From Thozetella sp. PMI_491 (Eukaryota > Ascomycota > Sordariomycetes > Chaetosphaeriales > Chaetosphaeriaceae), in assembly GCA_021432635.1 (NCBI GenBank), contig MU270139.1:1-64000 (forward strand): 64,000 nucleotides of DNA, read 5' to 3'. Below, piece after piece: positions 42,374-53,410 of this stretch. The stretch's first letter is position 1; the number at the start of each line of letters is the position of its first letter. Below the pieces are notes generated by a model. The model was not told where the DNA came from and searched no databases. It worked only from the letters and a program-made list of their open reading frames with translations. Made by a program: the position numbers and the translations under genes.

Positions 42374-42759
42374 GACTCAGCCCCAAGATAGATATGCCGG
42401 GACACGGAGGCAGAAGTATTAGAGATTCAAGTGCCTGGTTCCGGAATAATGGTAGCCTCTCGTCAAAAACTTTTAGATGAAGGACGTGGATACCTGAGTT
42501 TCGCTGACATTTCAGGGCTTCCACACCTCGCCGAGATGCGGGGTGCCGCATATGCCAAATTGTCTAACCCCAAGGCGGAACCATACACGCAGCAGATGAA
42601 GACCAAGATTGATTGGCACAAGGGAAGTAAGCTAGAATATCTAGACCAACTACAGCCTCACGGTTTGAGCCATGGTGTAACCTAAGAACCGCGCAGTGTG
42701 AGGTATAAAGGCTGGTCTATCTCAAGCTAGCATGACACGCGTCACTTATGATCGCTAAT
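42374..42759. other. Intergenic, P450 promoter
   Basis: 386 bp between the Fe-ADH stop and the P450 start. An 84-codon plus-strand frame (42431-42685) lies inside but has no recognisable domain. Confidence 0.45.
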
Positions 42760-44049
42760 CTATAAAGCCATCTCAAGAATATCCATCACCTGCTGAGTCT
42801 CGGTGATAGTAACAGGGTTAGTCGGAATATATCGATCAGTCATAGAACTCGCAGCGAGCTTCCCGAACTGGTCTCTCCCGACACCCACCGTGCTCAAGGT
42901 CGTGGGTAATCCTAATTCCTCGACATATGATCGAACCACCTCGCCTGCATGGGCAGTGTCCGGGGAGAGGCCTTTCGCAGTTAATCTCTCCGCCACAGTC
43001 TCGCTTCGCCATAGCAATTCCAGAAGCAGGCGTTGTCGTTCTCGGACCCAATCGTCACCGTGTTTGAGGTTCCACTCGAGAACAGAGGGGAGCATTACAC
43101 AGCTAGTCTCGCCGTGTCCCACGCCGAGAGGGCCAAGCTGGTGGCCAATGCCGTGGCTTGCGCCCATAGGGACGCCCATCGAGAGACCGCGAAGTGCCTC
43201 TATGACGCCCAGCATCTCACCTCGTCGAGCCTCAAGGTCCGAAGGATCACGCCGAGTGATGAGGAGACTTGGGAGCAGCAGCTCTAGCCCTTTGCTAAGA
43301 TGCTTCTCGGATTCTTTCTTCTTTTTCTCGACCTCGCTATCCCCTCCAGCCGGAGACGGCCGGAACGCGACCGAACAGAAGCCCTCTATGCAGTGGTCCA
43401 CCGCACGCATGCCAGAGCTAAGCCACACGCGCTCGGGAGTAGACATCACCAGCGCGGGATCCAAGATGACTAGCCAAGTCCCTATGCTCGGGTGCTGGAA
43501 TGACGTTTTCCGGTGATTTCGCCAATCCGTCGCCCCCCCGGGTGAGTTGTACTCACCTCCAGACAGGGACGTCGGGATGTTGATAATGGGGATCGTACAC
43601 GGCTTAAGGGTCGCCGGATCCGGCTTCGCTCGGATGTGCAGCTTATTCAGCGCCTCCAGCGTATAGGCGCCGTTAGCGACCGCGAAGGAAGCGACCTTGG
43701 CTGCGTCGGTCAGAGAACCGGCGCCGAGGGTGATGATCAGGTCGGCGTTCGAGTCTCGGATGCCCGCAGCAACCTCCAGCACGTCGGGCCAAGGCACATG
43801 CTGGCGTATGCCGTAACGGACGGCAGCCACCTTGTCTCCCAAGGCATCCTTGAGAGCGGCGAAGTCCTTGGTCTTGCTGATGGAGCTGGAGACTATAACG
43901 TACGCCCTGCTCGCATGGAAGGTCGCTTCTGCGTGGTGCTTACATGCGTCCGCAAAAGGAACGCCAAAGGAAACGTAAGGCTTGGGCTTGTTTGACGTGG
44001 CGAGAAAATACGTGCTGCTTGTCTCATCCAGCTCTGTGTCTGCCATCAT
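42760..44049 (-). CDS. Iron-containing alcohol dehydrogenase family protein (second maleylacetate reductase-like)
   Basis: Single exon, 429 aa, opening with two consecutive ATGs. Fe-ADH fold: ADLIITLGAGSLTDAAKV (NAD-binding loop), INIPTSLSGGEYNSPGGATD, then RAVDHCIEGFCS and GASHGIGHQLGPLGVGHGETS, where the metal-site histidines normally lie. It is only distantly similar to the enzyme at 34801 and longer. Probably reduces or oxidises a 2-oxo or aldehyde group with NAD(P)H. Whether it is a maleylacetate reductase, lactaldehyde reductase or other type cannot be fixed here. It faces away from the Zn2Cys6 regulator across a 718-bp region, suggesting direct control by it. Confidence 0.9.
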   Translation of the reverse strand: MMADTELDETSSTYFLATSNKPKPYVSFGVPFADACKHHAEATFHASRAYVIVSSSISKTKDFAALKDALGDKVAAVRYGIRQHVPWPDVLEVAAGIRDSNADLIITLGAGSLTDAAKVASFAVANGAYTLEALNKLHIRAKPDPATLKPCTIPIINIPTSLSGGEYNSPGGATDWRNHRKTSFQHPSIGTWLVILDPALVMSTPERVWLSSGMRAVDHCIEGFCSVAFRPSPAGGDSEVEKKKKESEKHLSKGLELLLPSLLITRRDPSDLEARRGEMLGVIEALRGLSMGVPMGASHGIGHQLGPLGVGHGETSCVMLPSVLEWNLKHGDDWVRERQRLLLELLWRSETVAERLTAKGLSPDTAHAGEVVRSYVEELGLPTTLSTVGVGRDQFGKLAASSMTDRYIPTNPVTITETQQVMDILEMAL

Positions 44050-44767
44050 GACTTACTATCGCTTTAGTCTACCTTGCTTGTCTTGGCTTGTGTGCGTGAG
44101 TTGGGCCACTTGCAGCGCCGATGGACTTGGTCTGAGCTTCTAGGCCAATACCTGACAATCGAACCTGCCCCGTGCTACTCTATACCCAAGGCTTGGATTG
44201 TGTTAATGGTCGTGGGCTAAGGCGGAATTAGCGGGCATCTGGCGGGGTTGGAGCGGCCATGGAAGCGTGGAGATAAAGGCCGGTGGGAAGGCTAAGAGAC
44301 GGAAAATGAAGATCCGTCCCCGCACGCTATTCTCCATCTGCTGCAAGAGGGGAGAGCCCCCGGCCAACGCGCTGGTGTCTGGTGACCCTGTCCCAGCCAA
44401 GCCAGCCTCAAGGAAGGCCGGTATTGCTCGGTGTAAAGCGGCAGGGAAGGCAAAACAGTAACCCCTCACCAGCAGGCACGCAACGCCTTCCCAGAAAACA
44501 TGCTCATTCTCGCCGTGCGCTGCTTCTAGCCACTCCCCGGTTGTCCTGTCTGCATTCGCGAACCCATAACCGAAATTGCAGCCTGATACAGGAGGTTATG
44601 GGCTAAGCCCGGACCTAGCCCCTATCCCGCAATAGCAAGGCCGCCGCTCCAAGTAGGACCGGTATGCCCCCGTCTACATCCGCTCCGGACCCGAACCACC
44701 CGACACGGACGGCCCGAGCCCGGCACCTCGTCCGGAAAGCTTACGAACGCGCGAGCCGCTGAGCGCC
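44050..44767. promoter_or_regulatory. Divergent intergenic region, Fe-ADH / Zn2Cys6 regulator
   Basis: No gene; contains both promoters. A GC-rich block just upstream of the regulator (about 44670-44745) carries several CGGAC, TCCGGA and CCCG elements, which could bind a zinc-cluster factor, including autoregulation. Confidence 0.45.
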
Positions 44768-47191
44768 ATGAGCTTCCTCGCATCCCCGGGCCCGACTAGT
44801 CCCGACCCCAGCGTCGCGCCTCAGCCCAGGGCGTGTCAATTCTGCCGGGTGAGAAAGGTCAGTCGAACACACCACAGCCCTGTCCGGTCCCGTCTCTTTC
44901 CCTTCCAATGTCTCGGTAGCATCTCGTGTTTCCTCCTGCGTCGTGCTGGGGTCTGATAGGTTACCTGTAGATCAAATGCGACAAAGCACAACCGGTATGT
45001 TCGTCGTGTTCTACGCACGGACGAACATGCGTGTATTCACAGGAAAGAAGGCGGCCGAGGTCCGTTGTCTCTTAGTTCCCAGCTGGTCCTGAGGGCCCCT
45101 TGCTCACCCCATCCTAGGCCGTCATTGGCAATCATATCCGCATTGCAGAAAGAGAAGCAGGCCCTAGAAAATGTGCTCTTTCGTCTGAAGACCGGCCACC
45201 CAGACCATGCTGCCGCGGTGCTCCAAGATGTGTCAATAGTGGATGGTGCGGTCCGGGTTGAAACGAACGATGGCGAGGACGAGGCCACCATTGTTGCCAG
45301 GGGCTCGGAGCGGTCACGGAGCGGCTCGCCACTACCGACGGTGCCGGAACCGCCGCCCCAAGAGGAGCCTGAGCCGCCAGGGAACGACGTGGCTGCCACC
45401 TTGGACGGCGGCTTCGATCCCGCAAACCACGTGTCAGTCGATGACCAGGGACAGATCGGCGTCTTTGGCTTGACGTCTACGCTACACCACCATGATCTAG
45501 ACCATGTGCCTGTCGAGGAGGACGGGAAGATAGAGGATCTCCGATGCCAGCTTGTGGCAAATGCGGCTCTGCAGAGGCAGAAGGAGTTCCAGATCAGGAT
45601 GCTCCCGGACATCGATGGAGTGCCCGTACACATCGCCACCCACCTTTTGGATCTGCACTGGAATCGCCAGCATCACACGTTCCTACTGACGTATCGGCCC
45701 GCGCTGATGCGAGACCTAATCCATGGCGGCCCTTACTGCTCCAAGCTGCTGCTCAATGCTATGTTTGCCTGCGCGAGCAAGTACTCTGATAGGGTCTCCC
45801 TACGAGACGACCCTGCTAACCCCTTAACGGCGGGCATGCGCTTTTTCCGCCGCTGCGATGAGCTGCTGTCCGAGGAACCGCCATTCGGCAGGCCCAGCAT
45901 TCCGACAGTAGTGGCGTTCCTCTTACTCAGCTCCACGTTCATCGCCCGTGGCGACATCAGTAAAGGATGGTCATACAGCGGCTTCGCCTTCCGCATGATC
46001 TACGATCTGGGGCTCCATCTCGACTACCGGAAGCCCAAGACGCGCCCAGAAGATATCGAGGTCCGACGACGTGTCTTCTGGGGTGCCTTCATCTGCGACA
46101 AATTGCAGAGCCTCTATCTTGGGAGACCAATGGCAATGCACCTCGAGGATAGCCACTGTGCAGACGAGTTCTTGGATACTCTCGAGGAGCTGGATCTGTG
46201 GACTCCGTATATCGATCCCGAATCACCACCACCAACCGTTGCGTACGAACCTCAGCCTGTATACTCTGTCTCCACTTTCCAACAACTGTGTCGTCTCTCT
46301 AAGCTCATGACACGAATCATGAACTGTTTCTACAGCTCCAATATACCCGTTTCTAAAGCACAATACCACCTGCTCGCACTCGATGCGTCCCTGTTGAAGT
46401 GGCAATCGGAGCTCCCAGCTTCTTTGGTTCCCTGTCCCTGGGTGAAGGATGGCGGGCAGAACCGGTGTCCCGTGCCGCCCAATATCATGAACCTCCACAA
46501 TACCTACCATTCGCTTGTGATATTACTCAACCGACCTTTCGTCTCACATGGACACCTACGCTCCAGTGACAGAGCTGCCAGCTGTTGGAAGAAGTGCACT
46601 ACCGCCGCGAGGAACATCAGCAACATCGTGGCTGCATACCGGTCGTCCTACACCCTGCGTGGTGCACCCTACCTGACGAGCTACGCCGCCTATGTTTCCT
46701 GCACGATTCATGTGCGGAATGCCGCACTGGAGAAAGAATCGCAGAACAAGGAGAATCTCAAGTTGCTAATGGCGAGCCTCGAAGCACTGGACGAGCTGTC
46801 GGTGCCCAACCCTGGTATTGCACGGCCTGCCAACATCATTCGGCAGCTGATGAAGAAGTATGGCATCGAGGAGCAGCACGGTACGTGGGCCAGGAGCAAC
46901 ATTATATATGTATACTGATATTGACTGACCTTTGGGGCAGCAGGGATATCCCCAAACACAAATACTAGCCACCTCTTCGACATGGACATGTCACCGCAGT
47001 CCATGGCCTTGGCTCCGCTATTCGACACATTCTCGCACGACGGTCAATCGCTGGGGTTATTAGGAGGTATTAATGGGCCGGTGATGGATGAATTCAACGT
47101 GATGAATGACTCTCTATTTGGGTTTATGAATAGTCTAGAGCTTCAAGGCCCCCTATCCTGGGAAGATGGGCCACGGACCGGTATGGAATAA
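44768..47191 (+). CDS. Zn2Cys6 transcription factor (cluster regulator)
   Basis: Four exons (44768-44857, 44971-45059, 45118-46880, 46941-47191) give 730 aa. The zinc cluster is complete: Cys at 23, 26, 33, 40, 43 and 50 (CX2CX6CX6CX2CX6C), with KIKCDKAQP at its heart and an intron between residues 30 and 31. After a short linker an ALQKEKQALENVLFRL helix probably dimerises. The Fungal_trans middle homology region includes GFAFRMIYDLGLHLD, RRRVFWGAFICDKLQSLYLGRP and a C-terminal acidic tail. Nuclear, DNA-binding. It sits in the middle of a catabolic gene group with convergent aldolase and divergent Fe-ADH, as pathway-specific activators usually do. Confidence 0.93.
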
Positions 47192-47359
47192 CATGGGTAG
47201 CTTTGCAATGAGGCAAGGAGCATAAGCATTCGTTTCTTGAAAGGAGCGGAGCACCTGATACTACGGTCTAGCTAGCTGCTACTATATACATACAGAGCCC
47301 AATCCACACCGGGAGCGACTGGATCATTGTTTGCGCATTGTGACGCTGAATATGTGAGC

Positions 47360-48401
47360 TTACTGGAGAACCTCAGGCGTCTCAGAGACAATTTGGTCGT
47401 AGTACGGCTGGAACGCGAGCCACATCTTGCTCGGATTGCCACTCCTCTTGTGTGTCGTCCTCGCCGTCTCGTCATCGATGTAGATCTTCTCCCAGCCGGG
47501 GCCCGCCGCTGCGTTGGCCAGCAGCTGCGAGTGGCAGCACCGGTCTAGTGCGATGAAGAGGAACGCGGCCTCGTCTACCGTCGAGCCGCAGGTGATGATG
47601 CCGTGATTTCGTAGGATTACGCTACGGTTCTTGGGGCCGAGCGCCTGCGCGATGCGGCGGCCCTCTTCTGTCGACACGACTGTGCCGCCGTAGGCGTTGT
47701 ACACTGCACGGAGGTCAGCGCGGAGTGTCTAATCGGGATATAAGTGACCTACCGCTAAGATCGTCATAGAAGCGGATGGCATCCTGGTACAGAGGCTCAA
47801 TCGGCCTCCCAAAGCAGGAGAAAGCCTTGCCGTACACAGAATGTGCGTGACACGCCGCGTTGAGATCCGGCCGCGCCTTGTGGATCTCGCTGTGGATGGC
47901 AAACGCGGGGCCGTTAATGGGGTACTGAGCGCCCCCGGGAAGCACGTTGCCCTCTTCATCGACCAGGACGAGGTCTGACACCTTGATCAGGCTGAAGTGC
48001 TTGGACAGGGGGTTAATCCAGAAGTGCTCTGTGCTTGCATGTCAGCTCTCGGGGAAGATGACACCAGGACTGCGGGGCTGCATCGATGGGAGAGGGGAGA
48101 ACTCACCGGGCTCGATAGGGTCCCGGAGAGAGATGTGTCCGGCGACGCCCTCGTCGAAGCCCTGCTTGGCAAAGACGCGGAACGCCGCGGCGAGGTGCTG
48201 CATCTTGTACTTGCGCTCATCGAGCTTGTTCTCGAAGGTGGGGGGCGAGCGGATCACGATCTTGCCGTCCTTGTCGCCGAGGAAGTGGACGTCCTCGAAG
48301 AACTGGGCTTTGTCACCCGTGGTCGTGGGCTCCGTGGCCGGCTTAGCCTTGAGGTCGGTGGCCGGCACCGCAGCAGCCTCTTCAACCTTGGAGGGCGACA
48401 T
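47360..48401 (-). CDS. Class II aldolase/adducin-domain protein
   Basis: Three exons (48401-48107, 48028-47753, 47703-47360) give 304 aa. I chose the ATG at 48401; one five codons upstream also exists. Class II aldolase fold: GVAGHISLRDP, HFWINPLSKHFSLIKVSDLVLVD, the zinc ligands in ACHAHSVYGKAF, a later RNHGIITCG, and an ALDRCC segment. Bacterial relatives cleave sugar-phosphate aldols or decarboxylate aromatic acids (3,4-dihydroxyphthalate decarboxylase). In this neighbourhood, retro-aldol cleavage or decarboxylation of a hydroxylated oxo acid is likely. Divergent from the quinone oxidoreductase over 475 bp, convergent with the regulator. Confidence 0.92.
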
Positions 48402-48876
48402 GGTGATTGAAAGCAATGTTGTTGGCGTGATCTGGGCTTGAGGGGGTTGTGTGGTTGCCTAGTAGTTTTGCCAAGGACCGAGGTTGGGTCTTCAACTCAA
48501 GCAAGTAAGCTGTTTATAACCTCCCGCGCGGCTTCGGCGGGTACAGAGATCTTATTGTGGAAAACTAATCGATGTTAACGATCGATCTCTGGGAACTGAG
48601 TCGCCACTGGAGCCAGGGCTTCTCTATCCCGCACCCGGCCTCGGCTACAGGAGACGGCGATTGTCAGTCCGCGCCGTTGAGCGGGGCACCCCACGGGGGC
48701 GACTCCGATGTAGCTTGGGCCATCGGAAACCGGCAACTGGGCGGCCTTTGGCGTCCACCACTCGAACCTCATACTGCGCTAACAGTTAGGTAAATAAGAA
48801 GTTGATTCGCGCTCCTAGCAGAGCGCCTGTGATCCACCTTAGCTCCGAGTATCCTATCGTTAACCACTCTGCAGAT
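48402..48876. promoter_or_regulatory. Divergent promoter, aldolase / quinone oxidoreductase
   Basis: 475 bp between divergent start codons. Contains CCGATG and CATCGG as a perfect inverted repeat with 10-nt spacing (48705-48726), and further CGG-containing elements (48655-48750). A candidate site for the zinc-cluster regulator, not proven. Confidence 0.5.
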
Positions 48877-50047
48877 ATGAAGGCAGTCAGCGTCCGGAAT
48901 GGCACAGGCGATGCCAATGCGCTCTTCGTTGACGAGAACGTCCCGGATCCGGTGCCGAGGTCGGGCCAGATTCTGGTTCGGGTCAAATGCTTCGGCCTGA
49001 ACAGGATGGACATCATGCAGCGGGAGGGAAAGTATCCTTACGCCCTGCTGCCGGACTCCGGCAACATCATGGGAGTAGAGTTCAGCGGCCATGTCGAACA
49101 AGTTGGGCCAGATTGTATGTTTACTATTCTGTAGCGCACAATCTTTTCTTATACGTTTCTCACAAGCATATAGGCAGTCTGTCCTTCAAGAAGGGTGACA
49201 AAGTGTTTGGCCTCGTGTACGGCGGAGCTGTGAGTTCCCCCCTCCCCTTGGCAAACTAGCGAAGCTCTCTGGCTAACGGGTACAGTACGCCGAGCTCGTC
49301 GCCATCGACGAAGAGATGCTTATGGAGATGCCCGACGGCATGGACTTTGAAACAGCCGCCGGAATTCCCGAGGTTTGCCTTGATCTAGTCTATGGTCCCC
49401 CCAGATGTTGTATCTAACCGAGACAGACATACTTCACAGCAACACAAGCAGTTCACCTCGTCGCTGCGATGGAGCCAGGTCAGCGGGTGCTCATCCACGC
49501 TGCTGCTTCCGGCGTAGGACAGGCAGCGATCCAGGTGGCCAAGTCAGCAGGGGCTAGCCAGATATTTGCTACAGCGGGAACGGACGACAAATGCCAGCTC
49601 TGCAAGTCGCTCGGCGCCGATGTCGCCGTCAACTACCGCAACGAGGACTTTGCCGAGGTGATAAAGCGAGAGACGGACGGCAAGGGTGTCAATCTGATCA
49701 TCGATCTCGTGGGCCGGGACTATTGGCACCGCAATGTGGCCTCGGCCGCCATGGACTCCAAGATCGTCCTGGTGGCCCTCATGAGCGGCGGCATCGTCGA
49801 CCAGCTGAGTCTGCGGGAGCTTATGAACAGGCGCCTGCTGGTGCTCCCTACAACGCTGCGGACGCGGAGCCGAGAATATCAGAAGTCACTCAAGGACACC
49901 GTGGTGGAGCGGGTGGTCCCCCGCGTGGCTTCTGGGGAGATGAAGCTTGTCCTGGACCAGGTGCTCCCGTGGACCCAGGTCTCTGATGCGCACAAGAGGC
50001 TGGAATCCGGGGCTGGGGCGGGGAAGATTATTTGCCAGGTCGTGTAG
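48877..50047 (+). CDS. NADPH:quinone oxidoreductase-like MDR protein
   Basis: Four exons (48877-49114, 49174-49229, 49286-49372, 49427-50047) give 333 aa, a standard zeta-crystallin/QOR length. N-terminal GroES domain with LVRVKCFGLNRMDIMQREG; catalytic domain with FTATQAVHLVAAM and the NADPH loop VLIHAAASGVGQAAIQVAK; C-terminal ICQVV. The residues resemble TP53I3 (PIG3)-type quinone reductases. NADPH-dependent reduction of quinones or enones in the cytosol is expected, which fits handling of aromatic breakdown products. ATG 48877 is used because the upstream in-frame ATG (48802) adds residues outside the family. Confidence 0.92.
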
Positions 50048-50680
50048 AGTATCATAGCTTAGATGAGCTTTCACAATAGTGACAACATCAATGTACTATC
50101 TGGACTTCTGTGAATCCTATCTTGCCCTCCCAGTCGATTTATTAGTTCCTCCAGCTTCTGGCGCGTTGACTAGCCGGGTACCATTTTGGGAGACATCTGC
50201 CTTGCCAACTCAATAGGGATAGCATCAAGCGATATGTCGACATCCGATCACCGCACTATGGCATGCACAGATAGAGTGCCAAAACGAGCTCTGGGGTGGC
50301 GTCCCCGCTGCGACCCTGGCAGATTTCATGGAGATGGCGGAGACGGCCTGACAGCCCCGAATCTCGGCCTCAGGACCCGCAGAATCTGGAGTACATTAGC
50401 GCCGGACGGGAACCGTCCGTCCATAAAGCGCGCTCTGATATTCCCGGGACCCACGCACGGGCTGTTCCATTCCGTTAAGCTCCCCGGCATTGGATATGCC
50501 AGGCCGGGAAAGTCACGCCACTTGCTGAATGTTGAACAACGATACGGTGAACCACGAGCTCTCCCAGGCTTCATTCATTCTCGGCGGTTTTTGTTTATTA
50601 GGGAGGTTGATCGTGCTGTAAACCGGGCCCTGTCACTCACATCCACGCCCACACCAATCCTTCCTCTCAGTATCTCCAGA
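50048..50680. other. Intergenic, promoter of the FAD dehydrogenase
   Basis: The downstream frame stays open to 50186, but the extra residues do not look protein-like and the family start is at 50681. Contains the palindrome at 50403-50419 described separately. Confidence 0.5.
50403..50419. promoter_or_regulatory. Palindrome CGGACGG-GAA-CCGTCCG, candidate zinc-cluster site
   Basis: Perfect 7-bp arms around GAA, 262 bp upstream of the FAD dehydrogenase start. Zn2Cys6 dimers bind paired CGG triplets; this site offers CGG-N3-CCG and a wider CGG/CCG pair. It may be a site for the regulator at 44768. Confidence 0.4.
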
Positions 50681-52294
50681 ATGGCGCCTCAATCGTTGAA
50701 AGTTGTCAACGACTTCGCCATCGTCGTGGTCGGCGGCGGCAATGCCGGCTACTGTGCTGCCATCTCGGCGGCGGAGACGCTTGGCAGCGGCAGCCGCGTG
50801 CTGCTAGTGGACAAATGCCCCGAGGACTGGGCCGGCGGCAACAGCTACTTCACGGCCGGCGCCATGCGGACGGTCCACGGCGGTCTAAAGGATGTGCTGC
50901 CCATTGTCAACAACGTTGAGGCAGCGCTGGCAGACAAGATCGATTTGGATCCGTACACATCAGAAGACTTCCATGCCGACATGCAACGCGTCACGCGAGG
51001 TCGCTATGACCGAGCCCTAGGAAACACTCTGATCAGTGAGTCCAATGCCACTATCAAGTGGATGGCCGGCCTTGGAGTGCGCTTCCAGCTGTCTTTCAAC
51101 CGCCAGGCGTACAAAATCAAGGACCGGTACAAGTTCTGGGGCGGCCTCGCCCTCAAGACCGACGAAGGCGGAAAGGGTCTCGTCAAGGACCTCCAGCAAG
51201 CCAGCGCACGCCACGGAGTCACAACATGGCACTCCGTGGGGGCCAAGCAGATTCTCTTGGACCCGGCAACGGGAGCCTATGCTGGTCTTGTTGTCCAGCC
51301 CGCATCTGGGGATGCCTTCATCATTGCGTCCAAGGCTGTGATCCTGGCTGCGGGTGGCTTCGAAGCGAACGCCCGTATGCGCGCCGCGTATCTAGGCCCT
51401 GGCTGGGACCTGGCCCACGTGCGTGGAACTCCTTACAACACCGGAGACGTTCTCGAGATTGCCATCAGGGACCTCAAGGCGCGCCAGGCTGGAAATTGGT
51501 CGGGGTGCCACTCGGTGGCGTGGGATGCCAACTCGGATCCCAACACGGGCGATCGAGTGCTGTCGAACGAGTTCACCAAGTCTGGCTATCCTCTGGGTAT
51601 CACGCTGAACACGCTTGGAGAGCGCTTCTTTGACGAAGGCAGCGACCTTCGCAACTATACCTACGCCAAGTTCGGGCGCGCCATCCTTGCACAGCCGGGC
51701 GGCACGGCGTTCCAGGTTTGGGACTCTGAGGGCATCCCCTGGCTCCGGAGCGAGGAGTACCGCGACGAGGTCGTCGAGAAGATACACGGAAATACCATTG
51801 AGGAGCTCGCTCAGAACCTAGTCAAATACGGGCTCGAGTCCCCTGCCCGGTTCGTCGAGACAATGCGGGAATACAACCGCGCAGTGGCCAGCTTCCGCCA
51901 AGAAAACGGCGCCGTGGAGTGGAACCCGGCCATCCGGGATGGGTTGTCGACCCAGTCCTCCAAGGCGTCGCTCCAGATTCCGAAATCAAACTGGGCGCTA
52001 CCGGTCGAGAAGGGGCCATTCGTGGCCGTCAGAGTCCGCTGCGGCGTCACCTTCACGTTCGGCGGCCTCGCCATCGACCACACGACCTCCGGGGTCATCT
52101 CGAGTCTGACGGATGCGACGATCCCAGGAGTCTACTGCTGCGGTGAGATGGTTGGCGGGCTCTTCTACGAGAACTACCCAGGCGGTAGCGGCCTCACCGC
52201 CGGCGCCACGTTTGGCCGGAAAGCAGGCGCCCATGCCGCCGCTTTGGTTTCAAAGACGCAGAGTACGGGTGCCCCGTTGCGGTCCCGGATATAG
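50681..52294 (+). CDS. FAD-dependent dehydrogenase, TcuA / fumarate reductase flavoprotein-like
   Basis: Single exon, 537 aa. FAD_binding_2 family with AIVVVGGGNAGYCAA at the N-terminus, AGGNSYFTAGAMRTVHGG typical of tricarballylate dehydrogenase TcuA and KSTD/fumarate reductase-like flavoproteins, VILAAGGFEAN in the middle, and a C-terminal EMVGGLFYENYPGGSGLTAGATFGRKAG that closes the FAD site. Likely reaction: oxidation (dehydrogenation) of a di- or tricarboxylate or a cyclic enone. No membrane or signal segment. Similarity to TcuA plus an ACS-type carrier nearby hints at a tricarboxylate-like substrate. It lies convergent with the lactonase gene. Confidence 0.92.
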   Translation: MAPQSLKVVNDFAIVVVGGGNAGYCAAISAAETLGSGSRVLLVDKCPEDWAGGNSYFTAGAMRTVHGGLKDVLPIVNNVEAALADKIDLDPYTSEDFHADMQRVTRGRYDRALGNTLISESNATIKWMAGLGVRFQLSFNRQAYKIKDRYKFWGGLALKTDEGGKGLVKDLQQASARHGVTTWHSVGAKQILLDPATGAYAGLVVQPASGDAFIIASKAVILAAGGFEANARMRAAYLGPGWDLAHVRGTPYNTGDVLEIAIRDLKARQAGNWSGCHSVAWDANSDPNTGDRVLSNEFTKSGYPLGITLNTLGERFFDEGSDLRNYTYAKFGRAILAQPGGTAFQVWDSEGIPWLRSEEYRDEVVEKIHGNTIEELAQNLVKYGLESPARFVETMREYNRAVASFRQENGAVEWNPAIRDGLSTQSSKASLQIPKSNWALPVEKGPFVAVRVRCGVTFTFGGLAIDHTTSGVISSLTDATIPGVYCCGEMVGGLFYENYPGGSGLTAGATFGRKAGAHAAALVSKTQSTGAPLRSRI

Positions 52295-52448
52295 ATAGAT
52301 ACCTCCTGGCTTAGATGACTAAATTGGTACGAATATAAAGCGTTGTTTTATCCTTCATAAATTTTCAATATCACTTTGCGTTATGCCTCAAATGGTGTCC
52401 TGGCATCTATCTAAGGTACCCCCGACCTGTTCAGTAGCATCTCCTCGC

Positions 52449-53410
52449 TCACTCGAACAACTTAGCAGGGTTATTCACCCAAAAGTCCTCCCAGGCTCCA
52501 TCATCAGGGATCCATTTCCTCAGGTACTGGATGTGCAGCCCATCTGGGACATCCCTGAACCCTTCGATATCGTTTAGTCTTTGCTCATCTGTCTTCCCCA
52601 CTCGAGATACCCCGAGCTGTGTATGCGGCCAGTCTAGGGTCGGTTAGCAAGCTTACAAATGTTTATACAGTCAAAGATTGACTACTGACCAGAGCCATAT
52701 ACAATCTGCTTTGGTCCGGCTGCGATGATGGCCTTTGCAACGGGCTCGATGGCCTCGATCCCGTTCGCATGGCCGTGATACAGCCGCTCGAACCCCGACA
52801 GCTTGACATGCAGAAGCCCATCCCGGATGAGTCCGGTGAAAGTAGAGAACTCCTCCAGCTGCTCGTGGCCGGGGAACGCTCCCCCGAAGTGGTCAGCTAA
52901 GAGCTTGATTCGTGGGTCGAGCTCCTTGCGAATCATAGAATCCATGGCGGCCCATGTCTTGACGTCGGAGAAGACGTCGATGATCCAGCCAAGTCGGGCC
53001 ACCTTGGCGGCCGCCGCCTTGATCTTGCTGCTGATCGCCGCCGCGCCATTTTGGTCACCATGGCCCCACGAGACCTCGTGGAGCCGGAAGCCCCGCACGC
53101 CGGCAGCGTGCAAGTCGTCCAGCTCCTTGTCAGACACGGTGTCCAGGTCGACGGTGCAGAGGCCACGGACCTTCGTGCAGCCTGTCGGCAGCGGGGCGTT
53201 CAGGACACTACGTAGGGGGTCGGCGGCGTGGCCCTGAACTGTCGCTTGGACGATCACGATGCTATCGCAGCGCGTCTTCCCGAACGGATATTCGTGGAGT
53301 GTGGCAGCCTTGGGCGTGTAGGAGCGCGGGAGGCCATAGGGGAACTTCTCGGGCTCAAAGACATGGATGTGTGTATCCCAAGCGCCGGCAGGAATGGTGG
53401 GGGCCGTCAT
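52449..53410 (-). CDS. Amidohydrolase, 2-pyrone-4,6-dicarboxylate lactonase (LigI)-like
   Basis: Two exons (53410-52690, 52633-52449) give 301 aa. Amidohydrolase_2 TIM barrel: the N-terminal AWDTHIHVFEP supplies the HxH motif, then ADHFGGAF, VKLSGFERL, and VYGSDWPHTQLG, where the catalytic Asp is encoded exactly across the intron. A C-terminal FWVNNPAKLFE is typical. LigI hydrolyses the pyrone lactone in protocatechuate/gallate 4,5-cleavage without a metal; fungal relatives are uncharacterised. It implies that a lactone or pyrone intermediate is opened in this pathway. The last 60 residues would be lost if the intron were overlooked. Confidence 0.92.

Noticed and set aside
42431-42685. 84-codon plus-strand gene between the P450 and the Fe-ADH
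   Set aside because: No recognisable domain, no transcript-like context, and it lies within the expected P450 promoter; long frames of this size are common by chance here.
50186-50680. 165-residue N-terminal extension of the FAD dehydrogenase
   Set aside because: The frame is open, but the residues are not protein-like and family members start at the ATG at 50681, just before the FAD-binding loop.
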